DNA from: an uncultured Ulvibacter sp.
GTDB taxonomy: Bacteria; Bacteroidota; Bacteroidia; Flavobacteriales; Flavobacteriaceae
Length of the DNA: 64,000 nucleotides
Direction: 5' to 3'
Assembly: GCA_938083445.1 (NCBI GenBank)
Contig: CALKCP010000014.1
Location: 1-64,000 of the forward strand
In this document: positions 19,587 through 29,679 of the stretch, in pieces
Layout of the letters: every line of letters begins with the position of its first letter
Numbering within the stretch: the stretch's first letter is position 1
The notes under the pieces: model-generated
Told to the model about the DNA's origin: nothing
What the model saw: the letters and a program-made list of their open reading frames with translations, nothing else
The model's database searches: none
Made by a program: the position numbers and the translations under genes

Positions 19587-21518
19587 ATGACTAAATTTAA
19601 ATCGTTAGGTCTTAACGATACACTATTGCAGGCTATTACTGATATGGGTTTTGAAACCCCTTCAGAAGTTCAAGAAAAAACAATTCCAATCCTTTTAGAG
19701 AAAGATATCGATTTGGTTGCCTTAGCGCAAACTGGAACGGGTAAAACTGCAGCTTTCGGATTTCCGATGCTTCAGAAAATTGACATTGGAAGCCGAACAA
19801 CTCAGGGATTAATTCTTTCTCCTACACGAGAGTTATGTCTTCAGATTACAAATGAAATAAAACTCTATGGTAAGCATGAAAAAGGCTTAAATGTTGTTGC
19901 TATTTATGGAGGTGCAAGCATTCAGGATCAGGCAAGGCAGATTAAGAAGGGAGCTCAGATTATTGTTGCGACTCCAGGTAGGATGAAAGACATGATTGGT
20001 CGTAGAATGATTGATATTTCAAAAATTGAATACTGTGTTCTCGATGAAGCAGATGAGATGTTAAACATGGGCTTCTATGAGGATATTACTGAAATCCTTT
20101 CCTATTCTCCAGATGATAAAAGCACTTGGTTATTTAGTGCGACTATGCCTCGTGAAGTAGCAAATATTGCTAAGAAGTTTATGCACGATCCTGTTGAAGT
20201 TACCGTAGGATCTGCAAACGCTTCAACCTCTCAGGTATCTCATGAATATTATTTAGTAAATGCAAGGGATCGTTATGCAGCTTTGAAACGCTTGGCAGAT
20301 GCGCAACCTGATATATTTTCAGTAATATTTTGTCGTACAAAGAGAGATACTCAAAAAGTTGCGGAACAATTAATAGAAGACGGTTATAATGCAGCTGCAA
20401 TTCACGGTGACTTAAGTCAGAATCAACGCGATTTGGTGATGAATTCTTTTAGAAAACGTCAAATACAGATGTTAGTTGCCACAGACGTTGCAGCTCGTGG
20501 AATTGATGTAGATAATATTACACATGTTATCAATTATCAGTTACCTGATGAAATAGAAACCTATACGCATCGAAGTGGTCGTACGGGAAGAGCAGGTAAA
20601 ACAGGTATTTCGATGGTCATTGTCTCAAAAAGTGAGGTTCGTAAGATTTCTAGTATTGAGAAAAAGATACAAAAGAAGTTTGAAAAGAAGGAAATTCCTT
20701 CAGGTGATCTTATTTGTGAAATGCAACTTTTCCATTTAGCTAATAATATTGCCAATACCGAAATCAATCACGAGATTGACATTCACCTTCCGAAACTAAA
20801 TGAAGTTTTAGAATCGTTCAGCAAAGAAGAATTAATTAAAAAGTTCTTTTCTGTAGAATTTACACGTTTCAATAATTATTACAAGAAATCTAAAGATCTA
20901 AATATTGAGGGTGGAAGAAGTAGTTATGAAGAGGATCAAAAAGACAGTACTCGATATTTTATAAATATTGGAGCAAAGGATGATTTTGATTGGATGACTT
21001 TAAAAGACTTCCTAAAAGATTTATTAAATCTTGGAAAGGACGGTGTTTATAAAGTGGATGTAAAGGATAGCTTTTCGTTTTTCAATACCGACAATGAACA
21101 TGAAGAACTCGTTTTAAATGTTTTTAGTGATTTTCAATTAGAAGGTAGGAATGTATCTGTTGAAGTTTCAAAAGATAAAGGACGCAGTGGCGGTGGAAGA
21201 CGAGGTGGCGGAAGAGGAAGAGAAGATCGAGGCAGAGGCGGAGACCGAAGTAGAGGTGGAGATCGAAGCAGAGGTGGAGACCGAAGTAGAGGTGGAGACC
21301 AAGGCAGAAGAGGAGAAAGGGGTAGAAGCGAAAATCGCCGAGGAGAAAGAGATCGTGGTAAAAGTGAGAATGATTTTGGAGGAGATTCTAAAGACGGTTT
21401 TCAGAAACGTCGAAGTGGCGCTGGAGATAATAAACCAAAGTTCTCTGGAAAAAGACGCGGTGGAAGTGATAAGCCAGAATCGAAAGGAACAGGTGGTAAA
21501 CGACGACGAAGAGTTTAA
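19587..21518 (+). CDS. DEAD/DEAH-box RNA helicase with DbpA-like RNA-binding domain and RGG-rich tail
   Basis: AQTGTGKTAAFGFP, PTRELCLQI, VLDEADEML, SATMP, HRSGRTGRAGKTG; C-terminal RGGGRGREDRGRGGDRSRGG. Confidence 0.95.
   Translation: MTKFKSLGLNDTLLQAITDMGFETPSEVQEKTIPILLEKDIDLVALAQTGTGKTAAFGFPMLQKIDIGSRTTQGLILSPTRELCLQITNEIKLYGKHEKGLNVVAIYGGASIQDQARQIKKGAQIIVATPGRMKDMIGRRMIDISKIEYCVLDEADEMLNMGFYEDITEILSYSPDDKSTWLFSATMPREVANIAKKFMHDPVEVTVGSANASTSQVSHEYYLVNARDRYAALKRLADAQPDIFSVIFCRTKRDTQKVAEQLIEDGYNAAAIHGDLSQNQRDLVMNSFRKRQIQMLVATDVAARGIDVDNITHVINYQLPDEIETYTHRSGRTGRAGKTGISMVIVSKSEVRKISSIEKKIQKKFEKKEIPSGDLICEMQLFHLANNIANTEINHEIDIHLPKLNEVLESFSKEELIKKFFSVEFTRFNNYYKKSKDLNIEGGRSSYEEDQKDSTRYFINIGAKDDFDWMTLKDFLKDLLNLGKDGVYKVDVKDSFSFFNTDNEHEELVLNVFSDFQLEGRNVSVEVSKDKGRSGGGRRGGGRGREDRGRGGDRSRGGDRSRGGDRSRGGDQGRRGERGRSENRRGERDRGKSENDFGGDSKDGFQKRRSGAGDNKPKFSGKRRGGSDKPESKGTGGKRRRRV
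21226..21306 (+). repeat. 18-bp tandem repeats encoding GGDRSR units
   Basis: Units ggtggagaccgaagtaga / ggtggagatcgaagcaga repeated in tandem within the helicase ORF. Confidence 0.8.
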
Positions 21519-21591
21519 ATTTTAATGTATACTTAACTAAATTTTAGGATAAAACCTTCTACAATAATAGTATGTTTGTTTTATTCATTCT

Positions 21592-22359
21592 ATGAAAAGA
21601 TTTGTGTTTCTTTTTTTTCTGTTTCTTACAGCCTCATTAAGTTGGGGTCAGGAAGTCGTTGTTATAAATGGTAAAGTGCTCAATGACTTTGACGATTCTG
21701 CTTTAGAGAATGTTAATATTGTAAATCTGAATAACGTTAAAGGAACTACATCCACCGTGGAGGGCGATTTTGCAATTCGGGCAACAGTAAACGACACCAT
21801 TTATTTTTCGTATTTGGGTTTTAAATCGATTCGAGTTCGGGTGACTAATGACTGGTTAAAATACGGTGAGGTAAAAGTGAAGATGACAGAGCTTGGTATC
21901 GCTTTGGAAGAGGTTGTGGTTCGCCCCGTTCAGCTTACAGGTTACCTCGAAGTAGACGCGAGAATTATACCAATATATGATAACTATAGATATCGAATCG
22001 TTGGTCCAGGTTCAGGTTATGAAGGAGGAGCTTCTCAACCGGGGGCAGTAAATAAAGTCTTAAGTTCAATTTTTAATCCTGCCGATTTTCTCTATAATGT
22101 CTTTGGAAAGCGACCCAAACAGATGAAGAAGTTGCGTAAAATGAAAGAGGATGATAATATTCGAAACCTCCTGCAAAGCAAATTTGATCGTGAAACTTTA
22201 ATGGCAGTGCTGCAGCTAGAGCGGGTAGATGTCGACGAGATCCTTAATAATTGCAGTTATTCTTCAGATTTTATTCGGACCGCAAATGACTTGCAGATTC
22301 TTGACGCTATTAGTGAGTGCTATGAAGAATACAGAGTATTGAATAGAAATAGAAAATAA
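21592..22359 (+). CDS. Carboxypeptidase-like regulatory domain-containing protein
   Basis: Signal peptide; VINGKVLNDFDDSALENVNIVNLNNVKGTTSTVEGDFAIRATVNDTIYFSYLGFKS. Confidence 0.85.
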   Translation: MKRFVFLFFLFLTASLSWGQEVVVINGKVLNDFDDSALENVNIVNLNNVKGTTSTVEGDFAIRATVNDTIYFSYLGFKSIRVRVTNDWLKYGEVKVKMTELGIALEEVVVRPVQLTGYLEVDARIIPIYDNYRYRIVGPGSGYEGGASQPGAVNKVLSSIFNPADFLYNVFGKRPKQMKKLRKMKEDDNIRNLLQSKFDRETLMAVLQLERVDVDEILNNCSYSSDFIRTANDLQILDAISECYEEYRVLNRNRK

Positions 22360-22483
22360 ACCATTTTATTCCGTTTCAACACCTTAGTACTGTTTATTCC
22401 AGTTACCACTAAGCCTTGTGATTTAATAAAACAAATGCTGTTCGTTTTAGAAAACAACGAATACTTCCATCGCTACATTTTAT

Positions 22484-22798
22484 ATGCTACAGGAACTAAT
22501 TCATTACGGACTTCATCTACTAGTGCCTGGACTAATCGCTTGGGTTTTCTTTCGAAATAATTGGAAAACTGCTTGGTTAATTATGCTCGCGACTATGCTA
22601 GTGGATTTAGATCACCTATTCGCCGACCCAATTTTTATGGCAGATCGCTGCAGTATAAATTTTCATCCTCTGCATAGCTACATTGCAATCGGAATATATG
22701 TACTAATGACACTGTTCAAGAAACTTCGTATCGTTGCAATAGGACTGATTCTTCACATGATTGCAGACTATATAGACTGTCTTTGGATGCCTTTATAA
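22484..22798 (+). CDS. DUF6122-like small membrane protein
   Basis: HYGLHLLVPGLIAW...MLATMLVDLDHLFADPIFMADRCSINFHPLHS; hydrophobic helices. Confidence 0.75.
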   Translation: MLQELIHYGLHLLVPGLIAWVFFRNNWKTAWLIMLATMLVDLDHLFADPIFMADRCSINFHPLHSYIAIGIYVLMTLFKKLRIVAIGLILHMIADYIDCLWMPL

Positions 22799-22853
22799 AA
22801 GATAGCTGTTAAGATTTCTTTATGGCTATATCGATTTTTTTTGAATCGTTCTT

Positions 22854-23327
22854 TTAACGATGATGGTAGGGTTCGTTTTTTAAAATCGTAAATCCACGAT
22901 ATAACTGCTCAATTATAAATAAGCGCACCATTTGATGTGAAAAAGTCATGTTAGAAAGGGAAATTTTCCCATGAGCTCTTTCATACATATCTTCTGAAAA
23001 ACCGTAAGGTCCCCCGATACAGAAGACCAAATTTTTTAATCCACTATTCATTTTTTTCTGAAGAAATTCAGAAAATCCAATTGAACTTAAAGATTTCCCG
23101 TTTTCATCTAGTAAAATAAGCGTGTCTGAAGAGATTATTCGTTTTAAAATTTCAGTTCCTTCAGCTTTCTTTTGTTGAACTTCAGATAAATTTTTTGCTT
23201 TTTTTATATCAGGGATTACAATAAAAGTAAAAGAAACATAGAACCCCAATCGTTTAATGTAGTCGTTTATGAGAACTTCTAAGTGTTGGTTATCGGTCTT
23301 GCCAATTGAAATGAGCGTGATTTTCAT
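22854..23327 (-). CDS. rlmH: 23S rRNA (pseudouridine1915-N3)-methyltransferase RlmH
   Basis: FCIGGPYGFSEDMYERAHGKISLSNMTFSHQMVRLFIIEQLYRGFTILKNEPYHHR. Confidence 0.95.
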   Translation of the reverse strand: MKITLISIGKTDNQHLEVLINDYIKRLGFYVSFTFIVIPDIKKAKNLSEVQQKKAEGTEILKRIISSDTLILLDENGKSLSSIGFSEFLQKKMNSGLKNLVFCIGGPYGFSEDMYERAHGKISLSNMTFSHQMVRLFIIEQLYRGFTILKNEPYHHR

Positions 23328-23427
23328 AATCCAAAAATAAAGGATTTTTTTGTTTTTTTATTTTGGCGATAACATTAAGCGCACTACTGCCAACTCTTTT
23401 TATTATTTTAGCTAAAATTAACAGGCT

Positions 23428-24285
23428 ATGATTTCAGAAAAACTGTTCCATAAAGAAATAGATCTAATAATTGCCAATGCCATTCGCGAGGATATAGGTG
23501 AAGGCGATCATAGCTCACTTGCATGTATTTCTGAAGATGCGAGAGGGTCAGCGAAGCTATTAGTCAAAGACACTGGTGTCATTGCCGGTATTGACTTTGC
23601 AAAACAAGTCTTTAACTTTGTCGATCCAGGCTTGAAACTCGACATAAAAATGGAGGATGGGGATGCTGTAAAATATGGGGATGTTTGTTTTTATGTTTCT
23701 GGTTTGTCGCAGTCCATTTTGAAATCTGAAAGATTAGTACTTAATGGGATGCAACGAATGAGTGCTATAGCAACCAAAACTAATGAATATGTAAAATTAT
23801 TGGATGGCTCAGGCACTAAAATTCTTGATACCCGAAAGACCACACCAGGCATTAGAGCTCTTGAAAAATGGGCAGTGAAAATTGGAGGAGGCGAAAATCA
23901 TAGGTTTGGATTGTACGATATGATTATGTTAAAAGATAATCATATCGATTTTTGTGGAGGTATTACCAAAGCTATCGAGACGACCAGGGCTTATTTAAAG
24001 TCTCATAAACTAAATTTAAAAATTATAATTGAAGTACGTAACCTATCTGAAGTAGAAGAGGTCTTAAAAACAGAGGGTGTTTATAGGATTTTAATAGATA
24101 ACTTTAATTATGAGGATACGCGTCGGGCAGTTACCTTAATAGGCGATAAATGTTTAACAGAGTCTAGTGGAGGCATTACCCTGGATACGCTCAGAAAATA
24201 TGCCGATTGTGGTGTAGATTACATATCTAGTGGCGCTCTAACGCATTCGGTTCATAATATGGATTTAAGTCTTAAAGCAATCTAA
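23428..24285 (+). CDS. nadC: Nicotinate-nucleotide pyrophosphorylase (carboxylating)
   Basis: REDIGEGDHSSLACI; DTRKTTPGIRALEKWAVKIGGGENHRFGLYDMIMLKDNHI. Confidence 0.95.
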   Translation: MISEKLFHKEIDLIIANAIREDIGEGDHSSLACISEDARGSAKLLVKDTGVIAGIDFAKQVFNFVDPGLKLDIKMEDGDAVKYGDVCFYVSGLSQSILKSERLVLNGMQRMSAIATKTNEYVKLLDGSGTKILDTRKTTPGIRALEKWAVKIGGGENHRFGLYDMIMLKDNHIDFCGGITKAIETTRAYLKSHKLNLKIIIEVRNLSEVEEVLKTEGVYRILIDNFNYEDTRRAVTLIGDKCLTESSGGITLDTLRKYADCGVDYISSGALTHSVHNMDLSLKAI

Positions 24286-25206
24286 ATGAGTTCTGAAATT
24301 GAAAAAAAACTTGACAAGGTTCCTGTAATTCGAAGCATTGTTAAATTGCTAAAGCTTATAATTCTCCCTGGCTTCAAGGGGCTTTCACTTTACGATTTAC
24401 TTGAAATTTATATTACAGGTATTATTGAAGGAACTTTTTCCTCAAGAGCTAGTTCAGTTGCCTATAGTTTTTTTGTCGCGTTATTCCCTTTCATCTTATT
24501 TATAATGAACCTGATACCCTATATTCCAATAGACGGTTTTCAGACCCGCTTTTTAGTTTTTACAAAAGAATTACTCCCACCACAAACAGCCGATTTCTTT
24601 TACCCTACCATAGCAGATATCGCCATGAATCATCGAGGTGGAGGCCTGCTATCGCTTGTAATTATCTTGTCTTTGTTTCTTGCGGCTAATGGGGTAAATG
24701 CGATTTTTAGCGCTTTTGAATACTCCTTTCATGTACAGTTAAATAGGTCTTTTTTTAAACAGTATTTTGTTGCTTTTGGAGTTTCGATTGTTTTGGTATT
24801 GTTGTTACTAATTACGGTTGGAGTAATTTTATATGGAGAATATGCGATTCATTTTTTAAAGGGAGATGATCTCATTCAAAACGATGTTTTTTGGATATCC
24901 GTCTTGCAAATTGGCATCTTTGTGGTAATGTTGTACATCATTATCGCAATACTCTATTATTTTGGAACTGTTGAGGGAAAAGAATCACGATTTTTTTCAA
25001 TCGGTGCATTGTTAACGACCATGTTATTTCTTTTAACAACCTATCTTTTTGGTATTTATATTAATAATTTTTCCCAATATAATGAATTGTATGGGTCAAT
25101 TGGTGCATTGTTAATAATGATGTTCTATATTTGGATGAATTCAAATCTATTGTTGTTGGGGTTTGAATTAAATATTTCATTACAACGACTCAGAGATAAA
25201 TTTTAA
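24286..25206 (+). CDS. YihY/virulence factor BrkB family membrane protein
   Basis: SRASSVAYSFFVALFPFILFIMNLIPYIP; multiple TM helices; YGSIGALLIMMFYIWMNSNLLLLGFELN. Confidence 0.88.
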   Translation: MSSEIEKKLDKVPVIRSIVKLLKLIILPGFKGLSLYDLLEIYITGIIEGTFSSRASSVAYSFFVALFPFILFIMNLIPYIPIDGFQTRFLVFTKELLPPQTADFFYPTIADIAMNHRGGGLLSLVIILSLFLAANGVNAIFSAFEYSFHVQLNRSFFKQYFVAFGVSIVLVLLLLITVGVILYGEYAIHFLKGDDLIQNDVFWISVLQIGIFVVMLYIIIAILYYFGTVEGKESRFFSIGALLTTMLFLLTTYLFGIYINNFSQYNELYGSIGALLIMMFYIWMNSNLLLLGFELNISLQRLRDKF

Positions 25207-25229
25207 AACAAACTTAAACTTAAACACCG

Positions 25230-25793
25230 ATGAAAAATCTATTACTACTACTTGTTATTTCAATAGGCACCCTTACTATGTCAGTTGCACAAACTGAAGT
25301 TGGAAGTGTAATCTTAGACAATACTTTAAATTTTGGAAATTCAGAACTTATCCTCAACGGAGGTGGCATTCGTAAAAAGGCCATGGTCTTAAAGTTATAT
25401 TCTGGAGGATTGTACCTAGGAGAAAAGTCGAAAGATGCGGCTTCGATTATCAATGCAGATGAAACGATGGCCATTCGATTGGTTATTACCTCTTCATTTG
25501 TTTCTAGTGAGGCAATGCAAGGTGCTGTAAACGAAGGTTTTGAAGCTTCTACGGGAGGGAACACTTCGCCGATAGCTGCAGAAATTACTAAATTTATAAG
25601 TTTCTTTAATGATGAAATTGTCGAGGAAGATATGTTCGATATTACCTATCAAGACACAGGTGTTGTGGTATACAAAAACAACAAAGAGCTTGGTACTATC
25701 CCAGGATTGAATTTTAAGAAAGCACTTTTCGGAATATGGCTTGGAAATGAGCCTGCCGATGATAAGCTGAAAAAAGGAATGCTAGGTAAATAA
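25230..25793 (+). CDS. Chalcone isomerase-like family exported protein
   Basis: ELILNGGGIRKKAMVLKLYSGGLYLGEKSKDA; FKKALFGIWLGNEPADDKLKKGMLG. Confidence 0.85.
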   Translation: MKNLLLLLVISIGTLTMSVAQTEVGSVILDNTLNFGNSELILNGGGIRKKAMVLKLYSGGLYLGEKSKDAASIINADETMAIRLVITSSFVSSEAMQGAVNEGFEASTGGNTSPIAAEITKFISFFNDEIVEEDMFDITYQDTGVVVYKNNKELGTIPGLNFKKALFGIWLGNEPADDKLKKGMLGK

Positions 25794-25818
25794 TAAAAAA
25801 CAATTAAATACTATCTTT

Positions 25819-25850
25819 AGGCTGTTCTTCGGAATGGCCTTTTTTTTATT
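25819..25850 (+). terminator. Terminator with UUCG tetraloop
   Basis: AGGCTGTTC-TTCG-GAATGGCCT followed by TTTTTTTT. Confidence 0.75.
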
Positions 25851-25960
25851 AAAAAGGCTTCATTTATCCAGTTCAAGAGTATGATTTATGTATCGTTACT
25901 GTGCTAAAGCTAGCGTAATAAGGATTCAATTAGAAATAACAAAGCAACGAAACAATCAAT

Positions 25961-28411
25961 TTGCATTTCATAGACGTAATACTTCCAATTCCTTTAAAAC
26001 GGCAATTTACATACAGTGTAAGTAGCGATGAAGCCTCTTTGTTAAGGCAAGGAATGCGTGTTGCGGTGCCATTTGGTAAGACAAAAATATATACGGGAAT
26101 AGTATACGCAGTCTATAAGGACAATCCCCCTCCTTATGAAACCAAGCCCATTGATCAGATTCTAGATAATTATCCAATAGTAAACTCATTTCAAATAAAG
26201 CATTGGGAATGGATGGCGTCTTATTATATGTGTACTCTGGGAGAAGTAATTCGAGCAGCAGTACCCAGTGCGTTTTTGTTGGAAAGTGAAACTATTATTA
26301 TATTATCTGAAAAGAAATCAGTGTTAGAAGAAGGGCTTTCTGATGATGAGTTTTTGGTGTATGAAGCCTTGCAACAGCAATCGATGCTCCATATTAATGA
26401 TATTCGTGCGGTTTTAGACCGGAAGAATGTTGTAAAAGTACTTCATAATTTACTCCAAAAGGGGGTCGTCATGGTACAGGAAGAGCTTTATGAGCAGTAT
26501 AAGCCAAAGTTGAAGCGTTATCTTCGGTTGGCAGTTTCGTATACTTCCGAAGAAAATTTAAAAGACCTTTTAGACAAATTAAAGCGGGCGCCAAAACAAC
26601 GAGAAGTGTTAATGACTTTGTTTGTGTTATCTTCTCAAGAAAAAAAACCAGTAAGCTCTGCAGCGCTTCAGAAAAAAAGTAATGTTACCTCTTCGGTACT
26701 TAAAACGCTCATAGATAAAGGGATTTTGGAAGAATATTTTATTCAAAAAGATCGTGTAGCGTTTGAGGGTGCGGCCGGCGCAGCATTGAAAGACTTGAAT
26801 GAAGGACAAGAAACTGCGCTTTTAGAAATAAAAAAAGCATTTGAGACGCATGAAGTGACCTTGCTGCATGGTGTTACGTCTAGTGGGAAAACCGAAATTT
26901 ACGTTCGGTTGATTGAGGAAGTAATAGCGCGCGGGGAGCAAGTTTTATATATGCTTCCTGAAATTGCTATAACTACCCAACTTATTTCGCGTTTACAACA
27001 CTATTTTGGCGAAAGTGTTTCGGTGTATCATTCTAAATATTCGTTACACGAAAGAGTAGAGGTGTGGAATAACGTTATGGAATCAAAGCCAAAAGCGCAG
27101 TTAGTGATTGGGGTTCGGTCTTCCTTATTTTTACCTTTTAGCAACCTAGGATTAATCATTGTTGATGAGGAGCATGAAACGTCCTTTAAGCAGTACACTC
27201 CGTCGCCTCGTTATCAAGCCCGTGATAGTGCAATTGTGCTAGGGAGTGTCCATGGTGCTAAGCTCTTACTAGGATCTGCAACACCTTCCTTGGAGAGCTA
27301 TTATAATGCCGAATTAAATAAGTTTGGACTAGTGAAGTTGCACAAACGTTTCGGAAATGTGCAAATGCCGGATATCGAATTGGTTGATATCAAAGAGAAA
27401 TATCGTAAAAAACAAATGAAAGGTCATTTTAGCGATCGTTTAATCGAGGCAATGACTGAGGCCTTAGGGAATAATGAACAAATCATTTTGTTTCAAAATA
27501 GGCGTGGGTTTTCGCCGGTTGTTGAATGTACCACCTGCGGAATTGCTCCTCAATGTTCAAATTGTGACGTAAGTCTTACCTACCATCAATATAAAAATGA
27601 GCTTCGTTGTCATTATTGCGGGTATCATGTTGCAATGCTAGTGTCTTGTATGGCTTGTGGAAGTGAATCTTTGGATACAAAAGGATTTGGCACTGAGCAA
27701 ATAGCGCACGAGTTGGCAACCTTATTTCCAGATCATGTTACGGCTCGAATGGACCAGGATACGACGCGTGGCAAGAGGGCTTATGAAAAATTAATTGAGC
27801 GTTTAGAGAATCAAGAAATTGATATATTGGTCGGGACACAAATGATAGCGAAGGGGCTGGATTTTAGAAATATTAGTTTGGTAGGTGTTTTGAATGCCGA
27901 CAATTTGCTTAATTTCCCGGACTTTAGAGCGCACGAACGAAGCTACCAATTGTTACAACAAGTTTCAGGTAGAGCAGGGAGAACTAAAAAAAGAGGTAAG
28001 GTGTTGATTCAGACTTTCAATCCTTATCATCAAATTTTACAGCAAGTAAGTACCAACGATTACGACGGCATGTACAAGCAACAAAAGGAAGAACGGTACC
28101 AATATAAGTATCCTCCCTTTTACAGGACGATAAAGATTACGTTTAAGCACAGAAATTTTCAGAGTATGACCAACGCTTCCATATGGTTTGGCAGGGCGTT
28201 AGAATTAAAACTAAAAGAGAACGTATTGGGTCCTGAGCCTCCACCAGTTTCTCGTGTCAGAAATCAGTATATAACAAATATCCTAGTGAAAATACCAAAG
28301 AGTCAATCAATTTCGAAAACAAAGGATTATATAAATAATGTAAAACGCAGTTTTAACGCTATCAAGGAGTTCGCATCTGTGAAATTAATCATTGATGTTG
28401 ACAACTATTAA
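25961..28411 (+). CDS. priA: Primosomal protein N' (PriA helicase); TTG start
   Basis: LLHGVTSSGKTEIYVRLIEEV, VDEEHETSFKQ, zinc cysteines CTTCGIAPQCSNCDVSLTYH. Confidence 0.95.
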   Translation: MHFIDVILPIPLKRQFTYSVSSDEASLLRQGMRVAVPFGKTKIYTGIVYAVYKDNPPPYETKPIDQILDNYPIVNSFQIKHWEWMASYYMCTLGEVIRAAVPSAFLLESETIIILSEKKSVLEEGLSDDEFLVYEALQQQSMLHINDIRAVLDRKNVVKVLHNLLQKGVVMVQEELYEQYKPKLKRYLRLAVSYTSEENLKDLLDKLKRAPKQREVLMTLFVLSSQEKKPVSSAALQKKSNVTSSVLKTLIDKGILEEYFIQKDRVAFEGAAGAALKDLNEGQETALLEIKKAFETHEVTLLHGVTSSGKTEIYVRLIEEVIARGEQVLYMLPEIAITTQLISRLQHYFGESVSVYHSKYSLHERVEVWNNVMESKPKAQLVIGVRSSLFLPFSNLGLIIVDEEHETSFKQYTPSPRYQARDSAIVLGSVHGAKLLLGSATPSLESYYNAELNKFGLVKLHKRFGNVQMPDIELVDIKEKYRKKQMKGHFSDRLIEAMTEALGNNEQIILFQNRRGFSPVVECTTCGIAPQCSNCDVSLTYHQYKNELRCHYCGYHVAMLVSCMACGSESLDTKGFGTEQIAHELATLFPDHVTARMDQDTTRGKRAYEKLIERLENQEIDILVGTQMIAKGLDFRNISLVGVLNADNLLNFPDFRAHERSYQLLQQVSGRAGRTKKRGKVLIQTFNPYHQILQQVSTNDYDGMYKQQKEERYQYKYPPFYRTIKITFKHRNFQSMTNASIWFGRALELKLKENVLGPEPPPVSRVRNQYITNILVKIPKSQSISKTKDYINNVKRSFNAIKEFASVKLIIDVDNY

Positions 28412-29121
28412 TTACGCACAGTAGCAGCTAGAGCCTCTACTAGGTCCGCTTTTCGATTACGGCTTAAAGGCAACTGCTCTTTGTCTAATTCTATCACTTT
28501 ACTGTTATATCTTTCAACTTTATCAAGATTTACAATATAAGATTTATGAATTCTTAAAAACCGTTCTGGCGGCAATAGTGCTTCGAATGCTTTCATTGTA
28601 GATAGAACAACAAAAGCATCATGTTCAGTTACCAGTTTTACATAATCACCTAAGGCCTCAATATAACGAAGCTCATTTAAAAATACTTTACGTTTTTTAA
28701 GATTGCTTTTAACAAAAATAAAATCTTCATCATCATAGCCTTCGTCGTTTTTAAGCTTATAATTGGTTATAGCCTTATGGACGGCATTTAAGAAACGTTC
28801 TTTTGAGATTGGTTTACGTAAATAATCGACGGCGTCATAATCGAACGCTTTGAACGCATATTTTGTTTTACCAGTCACAAAAATAACTTGAGGTTTCACA
28901 GTAAGACCATCCAATAAATCAAAGCCTGAAAGAATTGGCATTTCAATATCCAAAAATATAAGATCAATTTCTGATTCGGCCAAACCCATTTTGGCCTCAA
29001 TAGCATTATTATATTCGGCCACAAGATCTAAGGCGGGGTGATTTTCAATGAGTCTAACAATGGAAAGTCGTTGTAAAGTAGAATCATCTACAATAGCACA
29101 CTTAAGAATAGGTTTATCCAC
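28408..29121 (-). CDS. LytTR-family response regulator
   Basis: Receiver CAIVDDSTLQR...IDLIFLDIEMPILSGFDLL, K in YLRKPISK; LytTR DNA-binding domain FVKSNLKKRKVFLNELRYIEALGDYVKL. Start placed at GTG 29121, downstream of a TATTTTTG motif, rather than 29175. Confidence 0.9.
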   Translation of the reverse strand: MDKPILKCAIVDDSTLQRLSIVRLIENHPALDLVAEYNNAIEAKMGLAESEIDLIFLDIEMPILSGFDLLDGLTVKPQVIFVTGKTKYAFKAFDYDAVDYLRKPISKERFLNAVHKAITNYKLKNDEGYDDEDFIFVKSNLKKRKVFLNELRYIEALGDYVKLVTEHDAFVVLSTMKAFEALLPPERFLRIHKSYIVNLDKVERYNSKVIELDKEQLPLSRNRKADLVEALAATVRN

Positions 29122-29252
29122 GATGAGGTTTGTTTTTGTTACAACAATTATACTCAAAAATACGATGAAATGCAACTTTTTTTAACTTTTGTCGTGAAAA
29201 TCACTCACTTTATCAAAACTTGTAAGAAATTAACTAGTTTGCTAAATAAGGT

Positions 29253-29282
29253 TTGAAAATTGTAAATAAAATGGTATTTTTG
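29253..29282 (+). promoter_or_regulatory. Bacteroidota-type promoter of the rpsF operon
   Basis: TTG (29253-29255), 19 nt, TATTTTTG (29275-29282). Confidence 0.7.
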
Positions 29283-29334
29283 CACGCTCTTGGCAAGGCG
29301 CCAGAGATTATTATTTTAATTTAACAGATTTTAT

Positions 29335-29676
29335 ATGAATCATTACGAAACTGTTTTCATCTTAAATCCCGTTTTATCTGAAGAGCAGATAAAGGAAACA
29401 GTAAAGAAATACGAAGACATTCTTGTTTCTAAAGGAGCTAAGATGGTATCAAAGGAGAATTGGGGGCTAAAAAAGTTAGCCTATGCAATTCAGCACAAAA
29501 AAAGTGGTTTTTACCATTTATTCGAATTTACCACAGCTGGTGAAGGTATTAACGATCTTGAAGTAGAATTCAGAAGAGATGAGCGCGTTATGCGTTATTT
29601 AACAGTTGCTTTAGATAAGCATGCTGTTTCTTGGGCAGAAAGAAGAAGAGCAAGAGATAATAAAAAAACAGCATAA
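29335..29676 (+). CDS. rpsF: 30S ribosomal protein S6
   Basis: MNHYETVFILNPVLSEEQIKETV; GLKKLAYAIQHKKSGFYHLFEF. Confidence 0.97.
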   Translation: MNHYETVFILNPVLSEEQIKETVKKYEDILVSKGAKMVSKENWGLKKLAYAIQHKKSGFYHLFEFTTAGEGINDLEVEFRRDERVMRYLTVALDKHAVSWAERRRARDNKKTA

Positions 29677-29679
29677 GCT

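Noticed and set aside
21151-21525. 124-aa Glu/Val/Ala-rich ORF overlapping the helicase tail
   Set aside because: Frame-shifted reading of the GGA/AGA-rich tandem repeats (EVEIEAEVETE); the helicase frame is clearly the coding one
25220-25564. 114-aa ORF antisense to the chalcone isomerase-like gene
   Set aside because: Shadow ORF; the plus-strand gene has signal peptide and family motifs
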